NCBI GenBank assembly: GCA_016748015.1
Contig: JAAOMT010000690.1
Location: 50,554-113,558, forward strand
Origin: Geosiphon pyriformis
Taxonomy: Eukaryota; Glomeromycota; Glomeromycetes; Archaeosporales; Geosiphonaceae
Length of the DNA stretch: 63,005 bases
Direction: 5' to 3'
A program made the position numbers and the translations under genes. Below the pieces are notes generated by a model. The model was not told where the DNA came from. It saw nothing but the letters and a program-made list of their open reading frames with translations, and made no database searches. This document shows, in pieces, positions 27,196 to 39,699 of the stretch. The number at the start of each line of letters is the position of its first letter. Position 1 is the first letter of the stretch.

Positions 27196-28238
27196 TTATT
27201 CCCTCCTTTAATATTGAGCTCCTGTGAAATCTTCTAAATCTCTCTTTTGTATCAATGTTGTTGCAGTAATTTCTATTGCTATTTGTAAATCTAATTTTAT
27301 ACGTAACTGGGGTTTTTAACTGTAGTGGTCTGTCCAGAATATCCATGTTCAAATCTTGTATCTGTATTATGTGCATGTTCAGACATAATGCCCTTATTAT
27401 TATCACTAAATTTAGTTAATTCCTGTTTTATTTTAAGATCTAGAAGTGTGATATATTGTTTGGTGTTTGAAGTGAAGTTTGAATTGTTGTTGGTGGAGTT
27501 TAAATCATCATTGTTATTTAGCAGAGTTTAAATTATTGTTGTCATTAGCAGAGTTTGAATTGGAATTAAGTTCTGATTCTGATTCTTACTGATTGGCTCA
27601 TCTTCTTTGGAGTTTGAATATATAATGCGTGGAAGTAGATTGTAACTTGGAGCCATCAGGTGAGTTTTGATGATTTGTTGATTGATTTTGGTACTGCTGA
27701 TTCTCAAATTCTTTTTTCTTTTCTAAGTTTTTTTCATATTAACACTTTCCCAACACTGACTTTTGGTATAGAAAAAGGCAGTCTTCACACAAGTAAGTAT
27801 GAATCTGGGTAGTTTTTTCTGGAATTCTTCCACTGGGTCTTTAAATAATTGGAGTTTTGAATTTCTAGAGGTTTTTAATGAGTTTTATCTGAAATAAGTT
27901 TTCTTGTCCAATAGTGGGGTTGGACTTATTGGGTTTCAAATGTTCGGAGTTTTAACTTTTAACAAGTTTTACTAAAGATAAGTTTTTTTCTATACTAGCG
28001 GGGTTAGAATTTATTGGGTTTTGAATGTTCGGGTTTTGAACTATCAAGTCAAGGTTTTAACAATCAGGTTTTGAATAATCAAAGTTTCAATTTAACGAGT
28101 TTTTTAAAAGTAATAGTAAAATAAGAATTTTGTGAATTCTAAGTGATTTTCTCTTGTTTTCTCTTGGTCTGCCACTTTTGGATGGTTGTTGGTTGGTGCT
28201 GGTTCTCTGTAGGATTATATCTCACAAAGAGCACCAAA
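27196..28238 (-). pseudogene. Concatemer internal body 1 (leader plus linker/dUTPase fragment)
   Basis: Reading the minus strand: a TTTGGTGC-type leader with hairpin, about 450 bp of degenerate TTCAAAACCC-like repeats, then peptides that line up with element C: a CEDC pair, IIYSNSKEDEPIS (C: MIYTIPEEEKPIN), an Asn/Ser-rich stretch and the dUTPase start HNTDTRFEHGYSGQ and LDLQIAIEITATT. It stops at NIKGG directly before the LTR, so the second half of the dUTPase and everything after it is missing. Confidence 0.7.
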
Positions 28239-29190
28239 TATTACAGATGATTATTTGGGGTCTTAAATCAAATAACAAATCTGTAACTTGGTACTCAATA
28301 TTTTGATAATGCTGGTAATACTAGTATGTTGGTTGTATCTGAAGGTTTTAGAGTTGAGTTCTTTGTATAATAGACAGAGATTTGATGACAATGTAATTGG
28401 TAAGTTGTTTTCTCAATTTCTGTTTTTAGCATAGTGGCCAGTTTAATCTGGCAGTTGTGTCTTTTTAATAAGCTATCCATTAATATATATATTCTTACCT
28501 TTATTTCTGGGTCTTTTACCAGACTATCCGTGATGTCAATAATTCAGCACTTTAATTCTCAATCAATTAGTACAACAATAAGATCAAAACATGAAAAAAA
28601 ATAAAGAAAATAAGAAAAAAAATAAAGAAATAAATAAAAGCAATTACAAGTTAATATTCTGTCAATAGCCATGATTAAGAGCTATTGTTCCAGTGTTTTT
28701 AAGTATCAATTACTATCAACATGAAGTGTTAATAGTAGAAAGTGGATTGAGATAGTGAATAATTATTTATTTAATATTTGTGAATAGAAAGTTGCTTAGA
28801 TCAAATCTAAACTGAGAGATCTTTAACTAAAAGATTTTTTTTTTTTGTAATTTTAATAATTATAATTTGCAAGTCTAATTGATTCTATAAGTCTAATTGA
28901 CTCTGTGAATCAATTGACTCTAAGTTCTATTAACTAATTTTCTAACTTCTAATACTACTATTATATATACATATTTGAGATTCCTCAATTTCTTAATTCT
29001 TCATGTCAAGAATCTTGGAATTTTTGGAATTCTGCAATTTTTTTGAGAGGAATCCTGGAATTCTGGAATCTTGTGATTCTTTTTATGAGAATCCTGCAAT
29101 TTCTGAAATCCTGGAATTTCACATTTACTATGTCTACCTATGATTGGCTAATTTATATGCTAATATACTTCCTATATTTTATAAGTAATA
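28239..29190 (-). repeat. LTR 2 of the concatemer
   Basis: 952 bp; termini TATTACAG and AGTAATA are the usual TGTTACAG and GTAACA with one G-to-A or C-to-T change each. Repeat array at about 28980-29130. Confidence 0.85.
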
Positions 29191-30148
29191 TTATTTCCTT
29201 CTTTAATATTAAGCTCCTGCAAAATCTTCTAAATCTCTCTTTTGTATCAATGTTGTTGTGGTAATTTCTATTGCTATTTGTAAATCTAATTTTATACATG
29301 ATTGGGGTTTTTAACTGTATTGATCTGTCCAGAATATCTACGTTCAAATCTTGTATCTGTATTATATACATATTTAGACATAATGCTCTTATTATTATCA
29401 CTGAATTTAGTTAATTCCTGTTCTATTATAAGATCTAGAAGTGTAATATATTGTTTGGTGTTTGAAGTGGAGTTTTGAATTGTTGTTAGCAGAGTTTAAA
29501 TCATCATTGTCATTTAGCAAAGTTTAAATATATAATGCATGGAAGTAGATTGTAACTTGGAGCTTTCAGGTGAGTTTTGATGATTTGTTGATTGATTTTG
29601 GTACTGCTGATTCTCAAATTCTTTTTTCTTTTCTAAGTCTTTTTTGTATTAACACTTTTCCAACACTGACTTTTGACATGTAAAAAGACAGTTTTCATAC
29701 AAATAAGTATGAATCTGGATAGTTTTTTCCGGAATTTTTCCATCAGGTCTTTAAATAATTGAAGTTTTGAATTTCTAAAGATTTTCAATGGGTTTTATTT
29801 GAGGTAAGTTTTTTTGTCCAATAGCAAGATTGAACTTATCAGGTTTTGAAAGTTCAGAGTTTTAATTTTTAACAAGTTTTACTAAAGATAAGTTTCTTTT
29901 TACACTAGTGGGGTTAAAATTTATCAGGTTTTGAATGTTTGGGTTTTGAACTATCAGGTCAGGGTTTTAACAATCAGGTTTTGAATGATCAGAGTTTTAA
30001 TTTAACGAGTTTTTTAAAAGTAATAGTAAAATAAGGATTTTGTGAATTCTAAGTAATTTTCCCTTGTTTTCTTTTGGTCTGCCACTTTTGGATGGTTGTT
30101 GATTGGTGCTGGTTCTCTGTAAGATTATACCTTACAGGGAGCACCAAA
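29191..30148 (-). pseudogene. Concatemer internal body 2, with an extra ~90-bp deletion
   Basis: As body 1, but about 90 bp of the Asn/Ser-rich coding stretch is missing near 29520. The dUTPase fragment at 29153-29401 again runs into the LTR. The extra deletion shows that the three bodies are not one sequence collapsed or copied by the assembler. Confidence 0.7.
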
Positions 30149-31122
30149 TGTTACAGATGATTATTTGGAGTCTTAAATCAAATAACAAATCCGTAACTTG
30201 GTGTTCAATATTTTAATAATGCTGGTAATACTGATATGTTAATTGTATCTGAAAGTTTTAGAGTTGAGTTTTTTGTATAATAGACAGAGATTTGATAATG
30301 ATGTGATTGGTGAGTTGTTTTCCCAATTTCTGTCTTCAGCATAGTGGCCGGTTTAATCTGGCAGTTGTGCTCTTCTAGTAAGCTATCTGTTAATATATAT
30401 ATTCTTACCCTTATCTCTGGGTTTTTTACCAGGCTATCTGTGATGTCAATAATTCAGCGCTTTAATCCTCAATTAATTAGTACAACAATAAGATCAAAAC
30501 AAGAAAAAAAATAAAGAAAATAAGGAAAAAGATAAAGAAATAAATGAAAGCAATTGCAAGTTAGTATTCTATCAATAGCTATGATCAAGAGCTATTGTTC
30601 TAGTATTTTTAAGTATTAATTGCTATCAACATGAAGTGTTGATAATAGAGAGTGGATTAAAATAGTGAATAATTATTTATTTAATATTCATGAATGGAAA
30701 GTTGCTTAGATTAAATCTAAACTGAAAGGTCTTTAACTAAAAGATTTTTTTTTTTGTAATTTTAATAATTATGATTTGCGAGTCTAATTGATTCTATAAG
30801 TTTAATTGACTCTGCAAATCAATTGACTCTGAGTTCTATTGACTAATTTTCTAACTTCTGATACTACTGCTATATATACATATTTAAGATTCCTCAATTC
30901 CTCAATTTTTCATATTAGAAATCTTGGAATTTCTGGAATTTTGCAATTCCTTTGAGAGAAATTCTGGAATTCTGGAATCCTGCAATTCCTCCTATGAAAA
31001 TTCTGCAATTTCTGGAATTTTGCAATTCCTCTAAAAAAAATCCTGGAATTCCACATTTATTATGTCTACATATGATTGGCTAATTTATATGCTAATATAC
31101 TTTCTATATTTTATGAGTAACA
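30149..31122 (-). repeat. LTR 3 of the concatemer
   Basis: 974 bp with intact TGTTACAG and GAGTAACA ends. Repeat array at about 30890-31060. Confidence 0.85.
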
Positions 31123-32165
31123 TTATTTCCTCCTTTAATATTGAGCTCTTGTGAAATTTTTTAAATCTCTCTTTTGTATCAATATTGTTGTGGTAATTTC
31201 TATTGCTATTTGTAAATCTAATTTTATATGTGATTGGGGTTTTTAACTGTAGTGGTCTGTCCAGAATATCCACATTCAAATTTTGCATCTGTATTATGTA
31301 CATGTTTAAACATAATGTCCTCATTATTATTACTGAATTTGGTTAATTTCTGCTCCATTGTAAGATCTAAAAACATAATATATTATTTGGTGTTTGAAGC
31401 GGAATTTGAATTGTTGTTGGCAGAGTTTAAATTGTTGTTGTCATTTAGCAGAGTTTGAATTGTTGTTGTCATTAGTGGAGTTTGAATTGGAATTAAGTTT
31501 TGATTCTGATTCTCACTAATTGACTCATCTTCCTTGGAGTTCAAATATATAATGTGTGGAAATGTATTGTGACTCAGAACCATCAGGTGAGTTTAGATGA
31601 TTTGTTGATTGATTTTGGTACTGCTGATTCTCAAATTCTTTTTTCTTCTCTAAGTCTTTTTTGTATTGATACTTTTCCAATGCTGACTTTTGGCATAAAA
31701 AAAGGCAGTCTTTGTGCAAGTAAGTATGAATTTGGATAGTTTTTTCTGAAATTCTTTCACTGGGTCTTTAAATAATCAGAGTTTTGAATTTCTAGAGGTT
31801 TTCAATGGATTTTATCTGAGATAAGTTTTTTTGTCTAATAGCAGAGTTAGACTTATTAGGTTTCGAATGTTTAGAGTTTTAACTTTTAATGAGTTTTACT
31901 GAAGATAAGTTTTTTTCTACACTAGTGGAGTTAGAATTTATTAGGTTTTAAATGTTTGGGTTTTGAACTATTGGGTCAGGGTTTTAACAATTGGGTTTTG
32001 AATAATTTAAGTTTCAATTTAACAAGTTTTTTAAAGATAATGGTAAAATAAGGATTTTATAAATCTTAAGTGATTTTCCCTTGTTTTCTTTTGGTCTGCC
32101 ACTTTTGGATGGTTGTTGATTGGTGCTGGTTCTCTGTAGGATTATACATCACAGGAAGCACCAAA
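31123..32165 (-). pseudogene. Concatemer internal body 3
   Basis: 1043 bp, same layout as body 1. Frames at 31525-31719 and 31383-31583 hold the Cys/Lys-rich linker and Asn/Ser-rich stretch; 31123-31324 holds the truncated dUTPase. The leader hairpin lies at about 32115-32165. Confidence 0.7.
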
Positions 32166-33124
32166 TGTTACAGATAATTATTTGGGGTCTCAAATCATAT
32201 AACAAATCCATAATTTGGTGCTCAATATCTTAATAATGCTGGTAATACTAGTATGTTAGTTGTATCTGAAGGTTTTAGAGTTGAGTTTTTTGTATAATAG
32301 ACAGAGATTTGATAATAATGTGGTTGGTAAGTTGTTTTCCCAATTTCTGTTTTCAGCATAGTAACCAGTTTAATCTGGCAGTTATGCCCTTCTGGTAAGC
32401 TATCTATTAATATATATATTCTTACTTTTATCTTTGGATCTTTTATCAGGCTATCCATAACATCAATAATTTAGTGCTTTAATCCTCAATCAATTAGTAC
32501 AACAATAAGATCAAAACAAAAAAGAATATAAAGAAAATAAGAAAAAAGATAAAGAAATAAACAAAAGCAATTACAAGTTAGTATTTCATCAATAACCATG
32601 ATTAAGAGCTATTGTTCTAGTGTTTTTAAATATCAATTGTTATCAACATGAAGTGTTAATAGTGAAAAGTAAATTGAAATAGTGAATAATTATTTATTTA
32701 ATATTCATAAATAGAAAGTTGCTTAGATTAAATCTAAACTAAGAGGTCTCTAACTAAAGAATTCTTTTTTTTTTGTAATTTTAATAATTATGATTTGTGA
32801 GTCTTATTGATTCTATGAGTCTAATTGACTCTAAGTTCTATTGACTAATTTTCTAACTTTTAATATTACTGCTATATATACATATTTGAGATTCCTCAAT
32901 TCCTTAATTCTTCATGTCAGGAATCCTAGAATTTTTGGAATCCTGCAATTTCTTTGAAAGGAATCTTGGAATTCTGGAATCCTGTGATTCCTCCTATGAG
33001 AATTCTGCAATTCTTGAAATCCTGCAATTTCTCTAAAAAGAATCCTAGAATTCTATATTTACTATGTTTACCTATGATTGGTTAATTTATATGTTAATAT
33101 ACTTCCTATATTTTATGAGTAACA
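32166..33124 (-). repeat. LTR 4 of the concatemer (promoter-proximal LTR)
   Basis: 959 bp. Its outer end reads GAGTAACA followed by the right copy of the GCAG duplication. Repeat array at about 32890-33060. Confidence 0.85.
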
Positions 33125-33128
33125 GCAG

Positions 33129-34790
33129 CAACAAAAAAAATTAATTGTCTAAAAATAGATTTCATAATAGCCTGGTAAAAAAAAGAAGCTTTTCTTAAGA
33201 TTAAATATTAACATTATTTTGTTAGCTTACTAAAAAGGTAAAAAGACACTGCTAGACCTTAGTGACTGTGCTTAACTAATTTGAAAAAGATAACTTACCT
33301 ACACAAAATTGTAACATTGTAAAATCATCTCTCTGTATCTTATAACCAAAGAACTTTACAGATAAAATTACATTAATTATAAAGAATCTTTAGAGATTGA
33401 TAATACTAATACACTAAACAAGCCTACCAAAAGAAAACTATTAAAAGCTTTTTAGAACCCAAATTGTGAGCACTAAACATTACTACTACATACTATCAAG
33501 TTTATTCATAACACTACCAACCTAAAAAATTATATTACTAATCTTAAAAACAATACAGCCAGAAAAAAAATTGACCAACTTGGTTTTAAACTTATTATAA
33601 GACAAAATAGTCTTATTTTAATTAATAAAAAAGAAAATTCTAATAATGTTATTGCTTATTAACACTAATTAATAATTTAAAACAGACATAATAACATTTA
33701 ACTTTTTAAAATAAACAACAACATATTGCCAAACACCAATAGATTTCAGCACAATACAGATAATTTTATTATAAACATTAAGTACTGTCTTAATATCAAT
33801 AACAAATATACTTAAAAACATATTACACAATATAATAACAGCAAAAAGAGAACTAAACTCAAAAACCATCAAAAATTTGGCAATTTTAAGAGTGATCAAA
33901 TTAACAGAACTTGTAAGCTCGACCAAAAATACAGTTTTCAAAGACTTTTAAAAAACAAACTCTATGCAGAAAAGCTTCACATTGTTTTTTAATACTGATT
34001 TAATATTTAAAAAACCATATATAAACTGAAAAACAGTTTTAACATAAGCCAATTTAATCTTAAAAATAACACTAAACACCAAAGTAAAAGTTACTTATTT
34101 AATAAATTTTTAATAACTAAAAATAATTTCTTAAGCATTACTAATAGCAGTACTAAAAATCAATAGAGAAATTATTCAGTTTCTATTTAATTAATTCAAT
34201 TTCCAAAAACAGATAATCCAACAAAAACCTGTTGTTTTGCTTTTAAAACTAATAATAATCTGCTAAAAAACATTATATTTAACAATATAACCAGTAATTG
34301 ATCTTGATTTATCTTGGATAATAAACCAAATAATACAACAGAGATTTTATTTAAGATTTTATTAAAAACTACAAAGAAATTTGGTATAACAATAGCAAAG
34401 ATGAACAACTATTTCTATTTTTTGAATTTTTGGTTTTTTTAACTATATTTTTTGAAAAAATAATATTAGAAGCATTAGATATAAAAACTATAAAAGAAAA
34501 AACCAGTTTATTAATTAGTTTGTTATTAAAAACTTTTGTGTTCTTGGAAAAAATAGAGACAACACTAAAATTAATTTAAGTGTGTTTCTTTAAAAGAACT
34601 TTGACTGGTGAAAACCAGCTAAAAATAAGAAAAATACTACAGTAATTACCAAAAAAAAAGTACCAGTTGCAGTTTTTTTACTCTTTGTTCTAATTATAAT
34701 CATAAAATTAAGGAAACAAAAAGTATTTTTTTTTAATCCTAAATTTATTATTATTATTATTTAATAAGTAAAATTTAACTGCTATCTAGC
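33129..34790 (-). mobile_element. LINE-derived fragment right of the concatemer, with ORF1 remnant
   Basis: The minus strand at 33590-33941 encodes an ORF1-like segment: KTVLNVYNKIICIVLKSIG then VWQYVVVYFKKLN, which resembles the RRM-like N-terminal domain of these LINEs. It is followed, after stops, by KFKTKLVNFFSGC. The part further right (34196-34408) is low-complexity Leu/Lys-rich. With 24701-26226 it probably forms one LINE copy that the concatemer split; the RT part seems to be missing. Confidence 0.5.
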
Positions 34791-36858
34791 ATATAAAACC
34801 AGACTAAATGGTTCAAACTAAATATGACTTATGTACTTATAACATATGGTTAACCACTTAAGCCAGACAAAACAACACTATACACTTATATAAATACTAA
34901 TATTACTATCTAAACCAGAAAAAAAAGAGCACAGCATATGTTTACCAAAACTAATAACAAAAGACTTAATAATACCAAGCATATAAACCACTTTATCTGA
35001 ACAATTTTTTATTAAAACACAAGACAAACCAAAAACCAAATCTTTATTATTTATTAAACCAGCTTTTTTAATACTTACTCTATATTTAAATTTCATAATT
35101 CATATCTTCAAACAATATTTTTTTACCAAATGTCTTATAAATTCAATCACTATTGCAATTATTTTCTTTTTTTTCTCTTTAAAAGTTATAAAAACTTTAA
35201 TATATCAATTTTTTAACACAAAATTTTTACAAATTATGACATACAAATTTATATTCAATAAACACTTAGTAAGAATTCTCAAAACAGCAGAAAAAAAAGC
35301 ATTAGTGCTAATTAATAAAACCTAAAGATCTAAAAGCTTTACTAATATTTTATTACAAATATCAATATCTTTAACATAAATAAAAACATGATCTGGTATT
35401 TCAATCTTACTGTAAAGCAAATACAAAACACTAAAATACAATCTGTTATATAATTTTTTTCTAATTACTATCAACAGTTATTTATGTATAATTTTTATTA
35501 GATAAGTATACAGATTAATTAACTTTTTACTAGTAAATTCAAACAGCATGTGCAAATCAGAGTGTTATATCTGTGCAGTAGACATCCAATTTACTTTTTT
35601 ATTCAAGGCATAAAAAATCATATTACATTTAGAGCCAGCCTTTTAATAAGCATAACTAATTAATTTATATATATTACAAATAAAATAACAAATATTGCCA
35701 AATACAGCTGTGCTATTAGCCACTATATAGCATTTATTTATTCCAATTAGCAACAAAAATAGAGAAAAAGCAGCTGTTTTTGCCAATAAGTCAGTCTTAA
35801 CATTGCTTGGAATACTCAAATAGTCTTAAACTTTTATTTATTAATTAAAAAATTCTTATCCTTTATTAAATTACCAATATGTTTTTTTTCTATTCAGCAC
35901 TAATTGTAAAAGTTTGGTGCAGTAAATTTAGTCTTAGAAAAACAAGCATCAATAACAGTCTGGCTATTTAGATACAAAACTACTGTATAAAAAGATAGAA
36001 CATATTTTAAAAACAAAGCAATAGTCTGTAATTTGGCCATTATAAAAAACAAAAATCTATAAACTACAATATTAACACTCATATTTATTATTGAAAAATA
36101 AGTTATAATCCTACTAGCAATCTTAACAGAATCCATATTTTTTAAAGATTTATCTGTATATATTTTAATAGCTTTTAACCAAATATCATGCAAATTTTTA
36201 CACATCTCTAAAAATTTATCAGATTTCAGAACATTTACACCAAGAAAACCATCAGTTTTAGCTAAATTCAACACCAAAAAACCATTATTACACAAAAATT
36301 TTGAAGTCAAAATAAACCAATAAGATATAAAACCTCTAGAATCCAATTTTTTATATATATAAAAAGACTTTTAATCTATTATATTGTTTTTTTTGTTCAA
36401 CAGTTTATTACTAAAAGTAATACCAAATTTTTTTAGAAAGCAAATCAAATTATAGTACAAAAATTTTTCCAAAATGTTTGATATTAAAAACTTTCTAGAA
36501 TAACAGAATGTATTAAATAAATTGTTTGATAAAAACAGTTTATTAAGTAAAAAAATTTTTACTATTTTAGCCAAAAAATTGTTTATTAAGTTAACATATA
36601 ATCTAACAAAAAACTGCAAAAAATCCAAAAGAGTCTATTCCAAAATCTGCAAGTTCAAAAATCTGTGTTTAAACAAACATCCCAAGATACTTGAGATATT
36701 AGAAAAAATGACCACTAATGTTAACTTATTTTTGGTCTAAATCTGCTTAAAAAGCTTTAAACTATATAAAAAAATAATATAAAGTTTTATTGAAAAAGTT
36801 TTTTGGCAAATTGGCTTTGGACTTGAGATTTTTTCTAATTATAGTATTTTATTTATGA
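34791..36858 (-). mobile_element. Decayed LINE copy 2, 3' half
   Basis: The minus strand has the C-terminal tail (34878-35096, with CSFFSGLDSNISI) and the RNase H block (35900-36346: IYTDKSLKNM, KLQTIALFLKYV, LNSQTVI with Asn for the catalytic Asp at 35966-35968). At 36859 it is cut by an LTR and it resumes at 41922. RT-to-end spacing across the cut (about 3.2 kb after removing 36859-41921) equals that of copy 1, which supports one interrupted element. Confidence 0.7.
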
Positions 36859-37483
36859 TGTTACAGATGATTATTTGGGATCTCAAATCAAATAACAAAT
36901 TCATAACTTGGTGCTTAATAGCTGATCTTATGGATAATATTTGAAGGTGTTAGTAATCTGAAGATTTTGGTGGAGTTTTTTGTATAATAAACAAAGATTT
37001 AATAGTTGTTTCAATTGTCTTTCAGAATCACAATTCCATCAATTTTTTTCTTAGCATAGTGGCCAGCAATCTTCTGGTAAGCTATCCTTAATTACAAGTG
37101 TCTACTTTTATTCCTGGATCTTTTACTAATGCTATATTCTGATGTCAGTACTCCATGCATTAATTTTTTTAATCAATTAGTAAATTAACAATAAACAAAA
37201 AGAATAAAAAAAGAATAAAAAAAATAAAAAAAATATTGAAAAGAGAAATAAAGAGAGAAGCCAAGACAAAAAAATTTAATATTTCATTAATAACCATGAT
37301 CAAGAGCTATTATTCCAGTGTGATTAAGTATCAGATATTATCAACATAAAGTGTTAATAGTGGGAAGAGTAATTTAAATGGTAAATAATTATTTTATTAA
37401 TATTGATAATTCTAATAAAGCTGTTTTAACCAGAAAATTTTGGTATTAATTCTCTTTTTTTTGCTTCTAATACTCTTGCTATA

Positions 37484-37505
37484 CAGTAAACTCTCTTTAT
37501 AATCA
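37484..37505 (+). repeat. Left terminal inverted repeat of the Tigger-like element
   Basis: It starts CAGTAAACTC right after a TA; pairs with 41728-41749. Confidence 0.85.
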
Positions 37506-37666
37506 CACCTTTTGGTCAGCACATTTGTGGTGACTATAAAGAGATAGGACTATAAAAAATGATTAATATTTTATAACATGATCTATATATCATATGTATA
37601 ATATAATAACCAATTATATATATTTTATTTAAAAAAGCTATCTATTTGCAACTGATTTTTTTCTTC

Positions 37667-39184
37667 TTAAACTTTGAAAACAGTATTATGAATTAATGTT
37701 CTCAAAGTTTTAAAAAAGTCTGAATCAACTTTTTTATTATACTGCTCTTTACAATAACACAATGTATCTTCAAGTGCAGTTTTATCTTGATATATAGATA
37801 GCAAAGGCAAAAATTTATTTTTATCTTCACTTTTTAAATCTTCATTTGCATTAGAATTTCCACTATACTTGTTGTTAATAAAATCTACAATTTTATTCTC
37901 TGAAACATAAGTAAATAATGATTTAAACTTGTTAATATTAATGAAATCTATTGCCAATAGTTTGTCAATATCAACATATTCAATAAGAATTTGTACTTTT
38001 TGTAGAAGTTTTTGTTCAATATCTAATGGATGGGCTGGCATTTGACTATTATTCAGAATTTTCATATGATGGCAACAGTTTTGGATTGTAGTTGTTGTTA
38101 TTATTGACCACGCATTAATTAGAAAGTCAACTGCATTCTTTAATATTACTGTTGATATTGAAATTTTGCCATTATACTGATTAATAAAATAGAAAAGAAA
38201 CAACTTTCAGTATTGTATCTTAAAGGATACAATAATTCCTACATTTAATGATTGCAAATGTGATGTTGTATTGGATGGTAAGTATCTAATCATAATATTA
38301 AATAATACAGAAAGTTCTCTACTATGAGAACTAGTATTATTAAGCAATAGCAAAATCTTTTTTTTCTTGCAATGCATTTCTTCATTTAATAAATTAAGCC
38401 ATTCACTAAAAATATCGGTTTGCATCTATGCTTTTGTATTATAACAATAAGTGATTAGAAGTGCATTCATATTAATATTGTGAAAACATTGTGGCTTTGC
38501 AGCTTTGCTAATAATTAAAGGCTGCAACTTGATGCTACCTATTGCATTATAAGCAAAAAGTATGGTAATTCAATTTTTATTACACTTGATGCCAGAGGTA
38601 GATCTTGTTGTCAAAGTTGCATTTGGTGGCATTCTAAAAAATAATGCTGTCTTATTGGTATTGTAAACATTATTTAGATCATATTTGCTAATAATCTCAT
38701 GCAGTTTCTCTTGTTCTTCTGGTAAAATTTCCAAGGAGGCATTGTTTGCTTTGCCATGCATCTTAATGTGGTGCAAATTATGACATTTTTTGAACTTTTC
38801 TAACCAACCATCTGATGCTTTAAAGTTATTTTCTTTTGGAAACTTTTTAGCAAACTTGAAGGCTTTTATTTGTAAAAATTTTCCAGTAAGAATGCAGTTG
38901 GTAGCTAGTGCTCCAAGCATCCATTCTCCCAGTGCATTATTTATCTTTGGAAACATCTTTTTCTTGTCCTTTATTAATTGACTAAAGTTGTCAGATACAT
39001 TTTTTTCAATCCATCAATCTGATTTTGCAAGTATCTTTGTTATAATGGAGCAGTCAACTTTTAGATTAAATATTTCAATAAGTCTATTTGCTGAATAGTC
39101 AGGATGCTCTAGTTTGTACTGGCAGAGAGCCTTTTTAGTCTCCAAAGAGATTGCTGCTTGCTTTTGGTTTGTGTTTTTTGGCAT
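37667..39184 (-). pseudogene. Tigger/pogo-type transposase (CENPB HTH plus DDE domain), broken
   Basis: It starts at the ATG at 39184 (MPKNTNQKQAAISLETKKAL, the Psq/CENPB N-terminal HTH). After an in-frame TGA comes the CENPB-type HTH (WMLGALATNCILTG, FKASDGWLEKFKKCHNL) and the DDE domain: VYNTNKTALFFRMPP (active copies have Asp-Glu-Thr where this has Asn-Lys-Thr), LLLLNNTSSHS (Asp to Asn in the DNxxSH motif), YLPSNTTSHLQSLNVGII (third catalytic Asp region, also Asn) and a Lys/Glu-rich C-terminus. At least three breaks occur. The protein would excise and insert the element at TA sites; this copy cannot. Confidence 0.82.
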
Positions 39185-39699
39185 GTTAATAAGAACACAC
39201 TTTTTATTGTATTTTGCTTTTATAATGCATTGATGTATCTGTTATGTCTCAAACATCATTTTGCCTTATATCTAATTGGACATGTAAGGTATTTCATATT
39301 ATATAAGGTGCCTCAGATTATAAAAAGTGGCCAAATTATAAAAATAAAAATTTTAATCCAACTATAGAATTCTAAGTGCAAATGACAGATTCTTGGTAAA
39401 AAAAACCTAATTTCAATAATGTATCTGCAATATTTTTTGCCTTTTATCTCCAATTGATAATCAATAATAAAGGCTGTTAATTTGATCCCCTATATAGTTG
39501 CATAATTACATAGAAGATAGCATAATGTCATGTTGTCAAGCCCTCTAAACACAGCAATGTCTATATTAATTAGAATATCAATATAAAATACTTTATACAA
39601 TGTCAGGGATATTGGAGTGAAAGTCAACTGCAGTTTTTTAAAAAATGTCCTGATTATCATAAGTCGTAAGATTTGATATGTAATATATATAGACATGCA

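Larger units (their letters stand above)
26231..33124 (-). mobile_element. LTR-retrotransposon concatemer: four LTRs sharing three deleted internal bodies
   Basis: Order on the plus strand (element runs minus): LTR 26231-27195, body 27196-28238, LTR 28239-29190, body 29191-30148, LTR 30149-31122, body 31123-32165, LTR 32166-33124. Every LTR has TGTTAC-type and GTAACA-type ends. The whole array has one 4-bp duplication, GCAG, at 26227-26230 and 33125-33128. The bodies lack gag, protease, RT and integrase and keep only a leader and a linker-dUTPase fragment, so this is a non-autonomous derivative of the element C family. Confidence 0.85.

Noticed and set aside
32222-32458. Minus-strand frames inside the concatemer LTRs (also 28295-28480)
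   Set aside because: They recur in each LTR copy but lie wholly in LTR sequence, with no domain; they follow from LTR similarity, not coding.
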